The notes beneath the pieces were generated by a model that was given only the letters and a program-made list of their open reading frames with translations, made no database searches and was not told where the DNA came from. From assembly GCF_004348545.1 (NCBI RefSeq), contig NZ_SMKL01000050.1, positions 1 through 44,743 on the forward strand: a stretch of DNA of 44,743 nt. The letters are read 5' to 3'. Source of the stretch: Jiangella ureilytica (GTDB lineage Bacteria > Actinomycetota > Actinomycetes > Jiangellales > Jiangellaceae). Shown piece after piece: positions 40,756 to 44,743 of the stretch; position 1 is the first letter of the stretch, and each line of letters starts with the position of its first letter. The position numbers and the translations under genes were made by a program.

Positions 40756-42229
40756 GCGCGCGCGCCCGCTTGGCGTCGGCCTGACCCTTGGTGGCCTTCA
40801 TGATCGCGCCGATCAGCGCGCCCACCGCGCCGAGGTTGCCGCCACGGATCTTCTCGGCGACGTCGGGCTGGGCGGCGATGGCGTCGTCGACGGCGGCACC
40901 GAGGGCGGCGTCGTCGTTCACGAGCACGAGCCCGCGCGCCGCCACGACCTCGTCAGGGGTGCCCTCGCCGGCCAGCACGCCCTCGACCACCTGGCGGGCC
41001 AGCTTGTCGTTCAAGGAGCCCTCGGCGATCAGCGCCTCGACGCGGGTGACGTCGGCCACGGAGATCCCCGCGTCCTCCAGCGACACGCCGCGCTCGTTGG
41101 CGACCCGGGCGACCTCGCCGAGCCACCACTTCTTGGCGCCTCCCGCCGACGCGCCCTCGGCGACGGTGTCGAACACCAGTGACAGCGCGCCGGCGTTGAC
41201 GACATCGCGCATCTCGAGGTCGGTGAAGCCCCACGCCTCCTGCAGCCGCGCCCGTCGCACCGCCGGCGGCTCCGGCAGCGTGGCCCGCAGCTCGTCGACC
41301 CACTCGCGGGCCGGCGCGATGGGGACGAGGTCGGGCTCGGGGAAGTACCGGTAGTCCTCGGCCTCCTCCTTGACGCGTCCCGAGGTGGTCTCGCCGGTGT
41401 CCTCGTGCCAGTGCCGGGTCTCTTGGACGATGGTGCCACCCGACGAGATGACGGCGGCCTGCCGGCGGATCTCGTACGTGACCGCGCGCTCGACCGACCG
41501 CAGCGAGTTGACGTTCTTCGTCTCGGTCCGCGTGCCGAAGGGCGCGTCCGGGAGCCGCAGCGACACGTTGGCGTCGCAGCGCATCTGGCCCAGCTCCATG
41601 CGCGCCTCGGAGACGCCGAGCGCGCGGATCAGCTCGCGCAGCTCGGTGACGTAGGCGCGGGCGACGGCGGGCGCCACCTCGGCCGGCACTTCGATGGGCT
41701 TGGTGACGATCTCGATGAGCGGGATGCCGGACCGGTTGTAGTCGAGCAGCGAGTGCGAGGCGCCGTGGATGCGGCCGGTGGCGCCGCCGACGTGCAGCGA
41801 CTTGCCGGTGTCCTCTTCCATGTGCGCCCGCTCGATGCCGATGCGGTACTCGACGCCGTCGACGGTGACGTCCATGTACCCGTCGAAGGCGATGGGCTCG
41901 TCGTACTGCGACGTCTGGAAGTTCTTCGGCATGTCCGGATAGAAGTAGTTCTTCCGGGCGAATCGGCACCACTCGGCGATGCTGCAGTTCAACGCCAGCC
42001 CGATGCGGATGGCCGACTCGACGGCGATCTTGTTGACCACCGGCAGCGACCCGGGCAGGCCGAGGCACGTCGGGCAGGTCTGCGAGTTCGGCTCCGCGCC
42101 GAACGCCGTCGAGCAGCCGCAGAACATCTTCGTGGCGGTGCCGAGCTCGACGTGCACCTCCATGCCCATGACGGGCTCGTACGTCGCGATGGCCTCGTCG
42201 AACGAGGGCAGCGCGGTGGTCACCGTCAT
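40733..42229 (-). CDS. gatB: Aspartyl/glutamyl-tRNA amidotransferase subunit B
   Basis: 498 residues, full length. GatB binds the misacylated Asp-tRNA(Asn)/Glu-tRNA(Gln) and activates it for amidation by ammonia from GatA. The conserved opening [50 protein letters not shown] has the CxC...CxxC zinc cysteines. It then has [26 protein letters not shown] and [15 protein letters not shown]. The C-terminal GatB/Yqey domain ([31 protein letters not shown]) is present. The start overlaps the small upstream gene (ATGA). It is translated after gatC, gatA and that gene. Confidence 0.98.
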   Translation of the reverse strand: MTVTTALPSFDEAIATYEPVMGMEVHVELGTATKMFCGCSTAFGAEPNSQTCPTCLGLPGSLPVVNKIAVESAIRIGLALNCSIAEWCRFARKNYFYPDMPKNFQTSQYDEPIAFDGYMDVTVDGVEYRIGIERAHMEEDTGKSLHVGGATGRIHGASHSLLDYNRSGIPLIEIVTKPIEVPAEVAPAVARAYVTELRELIRALGVSEARMELGQMRCDANVSLRLPDAPFGTRTETKNVNSLRSVERAVTYEIRRQAAVISSGGTIVQETRHWHEDTGETTSGRVKEEAEDYRYFPEPDLVPIAPAREWVDELRATLPEPPAVRRARLQEAWGFTDLEMRDVVNAGALSLVFDTVAEGASAGGAKKWWLGEVARVANERGVSLEDAGISVADVTRVEALIAEGSLNDKLARQVVEGVLAGEGTPDEVVAARGLVLVNDDAALGAAVDDAIAAQPDVAEKIRGGNLGAVGALIGAIMKATKGQADAKRARALILERLQ

Positions 42230-42447
42230 TCGTCGTCCTTCAGCTCGACCAGTGGCTTGTTCTCGTCCTGCGCCTGACGGAGCTCGCGCACGATGATCGC
42301 GATGGTGATGGCCACGGACAGGATGCTGAGGACGGCGTCGACCATCCGCAGCTTGTCGCCCTCGCGGCGCGCTCTGGTCAGGCTGCGCGCGGCGCCCACG
42401 GCGCCCATGGCCGATCCCCCGAACTTGGCCAGGTACTTGACGTTCAT
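42226..42447 (-). CDS. Small single-span membrane protein between gatA and gatB
   Basis: 73 residues: [73 protein letters not shown] in outline, with one membrane helix at about 36-54 flanked by a basic N-side and a charged C-side. Its ATG shares the A of the gatA stop (TGATG). Its stop overlaps the gatB start (ATGA), so it is locked into the gat operon by translational coupling on both sides. No function is recognised; the frame has the codon usage of its neighbours. Confidence 0.8.
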   Translation of the reverse strand: MNVKYLAKFGGSAMGAVGAARSLTRARREGDKLRMVDAVLSILSVAITIAIIVRELRQAQDENKPLVELKDDE

Positions 42448-43973
42448 CAGTGGATCCCCTCCAACGCGGGTGCCTGTTCCAGCAACGTTCCCCCCCATTG
42501 CGCGGCGTATGCGCTCTCGACCGCCGCCCCCACCAGGTACAGGCGGTCGTCGGCCAGGACCGGCGCCATGACGTGCAGGCCCACGGGGAGGCCGTCCTCG
42601 TCGGCCAGCCCGACCGGGAACGACGCCGACGCGTTGCCGGCGAGGTTGCTGGGGATGGTGCACAGGTCGTTCATGTACATGGCCAGCGGGTCGTCGACCT
42701 TCTCGCCGATGGGGAACGCCGTGGTGGGCGTCGTCGGCGAGACCAGAACGTCGACCTGCGCGAAAGCGGCCTCGAAGTCGCGCGCGATGAGCGTGCGGAC
42801 CTTCTGCGCCTGGCCGTAGTAGGCGTCGTAGTAACCCGAGGACAGCGCGTACGTGCCGAGCATGATGCGCCGCTTCGCCTCGGCCCCGAACCCGGCGCCG
42901 CGGGTCAGGCTCATGACCTCTTCGGCGCTGCGGCTGCCGTCGTCGCCGACACGCAGGCCGTAGCGCATGGCGTCGAACCGGGCCAGGTTCGACGACACCT
43001 CGCTCGGCAGGATCAGGTAGTACGCCGCGAGGCCGTAGGTGAAGTGCGGGCAGGACACCTCGACGACCTCGGCGCCCAGCTTCGACAGCAGCGCGACGGC
43101 GTCGTTGAACCGCGCCTCGACGCCGGCCTGGTAGCCCTCGCCGCCGAGCTCCTTGACGACGCCGACGCGCAGGCCGGTGAGGTCGCCCTCGGCCCCGCGC
43201 CGGGCGGCGCCGACGACGTCGGGCACCGGCTGGGCGATGCTGGTGGAGTCCAGCGGGTCGTGACCGGCGATGACGGTGTGCAGCAGCGCGGCGTCGAGCA
43301 CCGTCCGGGCGCACGGGCCGGCCTGGTCGAGGCTGGACGCGCAGGCGATGAGACCGTAGCGGCTCACCCCCCCGTACGTGGGCTTGATGCCGACGGTGCC
43401 CGTGACGGCTGCCGGCTGGCGGATCGAGCCGCCGGTGTCGGTGCCGATGGCCAGCGGCGCCTCGAACGCGGCCAGCGCCGCGGCGCTGCCGCCGCCGGAG
43501 CCGCCCGGGATGCGGGTGAGGTCCCACGGGTTGCGCGTGGTGCCGAACGCCGAGTTCTCCGTCGACGAGCCCATGGCGAACTCGTCGAGGTTCGTCTTGC
43601 CGAGGATGACGATGCCGGCCTCGCGCATGCGCGTGGTGATGGTGGCGTCGTACGGCGGCCGCCAGCCCTCGAGGATCTTCGACCCGGCCGTGGTCGGCAT
43701 GTCCGCGGTGACGATGACGTCCTTGAGCGCCAGGGGGACGCCGGCCAGCGGGCCCAGCTCGTCGCCTTCGGCGCGCCTCTGGTCGACGACGGCGGCAGCT
43801 GCCAGCGCGCTCTCGGCGTCGACGTGCAGGAACGCGTGCACACCGGCCTCGGCGGTGCCGTCGACCTCGGCGATGCGGTCGAGGTGTGCCTGGGCGACCT
43901 CGACGGCGCTGACCTCGCCCTGCTTGATGGCGGCCGCGAGCTCGGAGGCTTTCGCGCGGGTGAGACTGTTCAT
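42447..43973 (-). CDS. gatA: Aspartyl/glutamyl-tRNA amidotransferase subunit A
   Basis: 508 residues. GatA releases ammonia from glutamine or asparagine for the transamidation. The amidase signature is complete: K84 (PLALKDV), S159 ([16 protein letters not shown]) and the nucleophile S183 ([13 protein letters not shown]). These form the Ser-cisSer-Lys triad. [12 protein letters not shown] and [13 protein letters not shown] are the typical late motifs. The ATG at 43971-43973 lies 5 bp after the gatC stop. Presence of the complex implies indirect synthesis of Gln-tRNA and/or Asn-tRNA. Confidence 0.98.
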   Translation of the reverse strand: MNSLTRAKASELAAAIKQGEVSAVEVAQAHLDRIAEVDGTAEAGVHAFLHVDAESALAAAAVVDQRRAEGDELGPLAGVPLALKDVIVTADMPTTAGSKILEGWRPPYDATITTRMREAGIVILGKTNLDEFAMGSSTENSAFGTTRNPWDLTRIPGGSGGGSAAALAAFEAPLAIGTDTGGSIRQPAAVTGTVGIKPTYGGVSRYGLIACASSLDQAGPCARTVLDAALLHTVIAGHDPLDSTSIAQPVPDVVGAARRGAEGDLTGLRVGVVKELGGEGYQAGVEARFNDAVALLSKLGAEVVEVSCPHFTYGLAAYYLILPSEVSSNLARFDAMRYGLRVGDDGSRSAEEVMSLTRGAGFGAEAKRRIMLGTYALSSGYYDAYYGQAQKVRTLIARDFEAAFAQVDVLVSPTTPTTAFPIGEKVDDPLAMYMNDLCTIPSNLAGNASASFPVGLADEDGLPVGLHVMAPVLADDRLYLVGAAVESAYAAQWGGTLLEQAPALEGIH

Positions 43974-43978
43974 GCCGG

Positions 43979-44278
43979 TCACCCCTCCTCTCCGAGGATC
44001 TGCGGCACCCGGAACCGGCCGTCCTCGGCGGCGGGCGCGGCGCCCAGGACGGCCTCGGCCGGCAGGCACACCTTCGGCTCGTCCTCGCGGAACACGTTGG
44101 TCAGCGGCAGCGCGTGCGAGGTCGGCGGGATGTCGTCGGCCGCGACCTCGGTGACCTGCGCGACCGCACCGAGGATCTGATCGAGCTGGCCGGCCAGATG
44201 GTCCAGCTCGTCGGGGGCGAGGTCGAGGCGAGCGAGGCGCGCCAGGTGCGCGACCTCCTCGCGACTGATCGAGGGCAT
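43979..44278 (-). CDS. gatC: Aspartyl/glutamyl-tRNA amidotransferase subunit C
   Basis: 99 residues, the normal size. GatC stabilises GatA and GatB. Typical sequence is [68 protein letters not shown]. The ATG at 44276-44278 is chosen because it gives the family's usual start and GGAG lies six bases before it; the in-frame ATG four codons upstream is less likely. It heads the operon gatC-gatA-small protein-gatB. Confidence 0.97.
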   Translation of the reverse strand: MPSISREEVAHLARLARLDLAPDELDHLAGQLDQILGAVAQVTEVAADDIPPTSHALPLTNVFREDEPKVCLPAEAVLGAAPAAEDGRFRVPQILGEEG

Positions 44279-44402
44279 GGCGAACTCCATGGTCGGGGAA
44301 CGCACCCGATCCTATGGCGACGGCGACCGTGCTCGCTCACCACCCGCCGATCATCTCCAAGCACGGGTCGGCCGGGCTCCTCGCCGAGTCGTTCGGGGGT
44401 GG

Positions 44403-44457
44403 TGAGGTGGGCTCCGTCCCCCCTGCTGCCCATTCTCTTAGCCCCGGCCACCCGCCT
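44403..44457. repeat. Solo arm of the palindromic repeat family
   Basis: This is a direct copy of 44509-44565, sharing GAGGTGGGCTCC, then CTGCCCATTCTCTTA, then CACCCGCCT with a few differences. It lacks the partner arm, so it is half of the element. Confidence 0.75.
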
Positions 44458-44518
44458 ACCGCCGCTCTTCGCCGGATGGTTCGCCGGGGTGATGGGGTTC
44501 GCCGGGTGATGAGGTGGG

Positions 44519-44670
44519 CTCCCCGTCCCCCTTGCTGCCCATTCTCTTAACCCCGGGCACCCGCCTCAAGTCCGCGCGCTCTGTGCTTGCGCGCCGCCGA
44601 GGTCGGGGCGCTTGGACTTGACCCGGGCACCCGGGGCCTAAGAACGGGCAGCTATCAGGGGGACGGGGAG
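44519..44670. repeat. Large imperfect inverted-repeat element
   Basis: The left arm 44519-44573 and right arm 44614-44670 are reverse complements with gaps and mismatches. They share blocks CTCCCCGTCCCCC, CTGCCC-TTCT-TTA, CCCCGGG and TCAAGTCC/GGACTTGA; the last is perfect. The two arms differ in the same way as the two arms of the 1516-1587 element (CTGATRGCTGCC versus TTGCTGCC), so both derive from one family. Confidence 0.75.
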
Positions 44671-44743
44671 ACCCTGGGCACGCCTCACCGCTTCGCGTGC
44701 CCGTTTCGTCCCGGTTCGCCGGGCTGTGCACCGCGATGATCAT

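Larger units (their letters stand above)
44279..44743. other. Gene-free end with repeats
   Basis: No convincing gene is seen in the last 465 bases. The stretch holds a solo repeat arm (44403-44457) and a large inverted repeat (44519-44670). It is the upstream side of gatC; an obvious promoter is not visible. Confidence 0.5.

Noticed and set aside
44456-44743. Minus-strand frame at the window end
   Set aside because: It is built largely from the palindromic repeats and is open at the edge, so it has no support as a gene.

Overview
The window is very GC-rich (above 70 % by eye). It has many GTG starts, overlapping ATGA/GTGA gene junctions, Tat signal sequences, an F420-type (LLM) oxidoreductase, promoters of the TANNNT type close to start codons, and a GatCAB amidotransferase. 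All of this points to an actinomycete chromosome; a Jiangella/Kribbella-like genus is a guess. I saw no rRNA, tRNA or CRISPR array.

Left part (1-10079): an NAD-binding 3-hydroxyisobutyrate-dehydrogenase-like enzyme whose N-terminus lies in a perfect 34-bp inverted repeat; a 600-bp gene-free stretch with an 18-bp tandem repeat and a palindromic element; ilvD, coupled to an upstream alpha/beta hydrolase that carries a frameshift; a divergent TetR-AraC-SnoaL/NTF2-SDR operon with two clear operator copies; a Tat-exported GT-B-like protein; a Tat-exported flavin amine oxidase; and a 167-bp MITE-like hairpin.

Centre (10076-22814): one coherent catabolic locus. On the minus strand are a cupin protein, a DeoR regulator, a PdxA2-type dehydrogenase and a DUF1537 four-carbon acid-sugar kinase. 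Divergent from these are a five-gene oligopeptide-type ABC importer, an aldo/keto reductase, an HpcH/HpaI aldolase and an MGH1/GH63-like glycoside hydrolase. My reading is import of a glycoside, its intracellular cleavage, and breakdown of a released C4 sugar acid to triose phosphate.

Next (22756-26216) comes what I find most unusual: a protein joining a LysR-type helix-turn-helix to a complete hormone-sensitive-lipase-type esterase. It is divergent from a shortened esterase-like protein whose nucleophile Ser is Ala, followed by a DHA2-type MFS exporter. The gap between them holds nested palindromes. This looks like a hydrolase-based ligand sensor controlling an efflux gene.

Right part (26256-44743): a D-2-hydroxyacid dehydrogenase, a PQQ-type sugar dehydrogenase lipoprotein, a DUF4097-like protein, a two-gene exported-protein operon with a 5-bp microsatellite in its leader, a probable RHH/MazF-like toxin-antitoxin pair with a leaderless promoter, a PadR-ABC-FtsX operon with paired operator repeats, an ACT-domain protein, a GNAT acetyltransferase, a cupin, an LLM flavin oxidoreductase, an FMO-like flavoprotein, an M50-type membrane protease, an unknown membrane protein and the gatC-gatA-(small membrane protein)-gatB operon. 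The window ends in a cluster of palindromic repeats that also occur downstream of ilvD.
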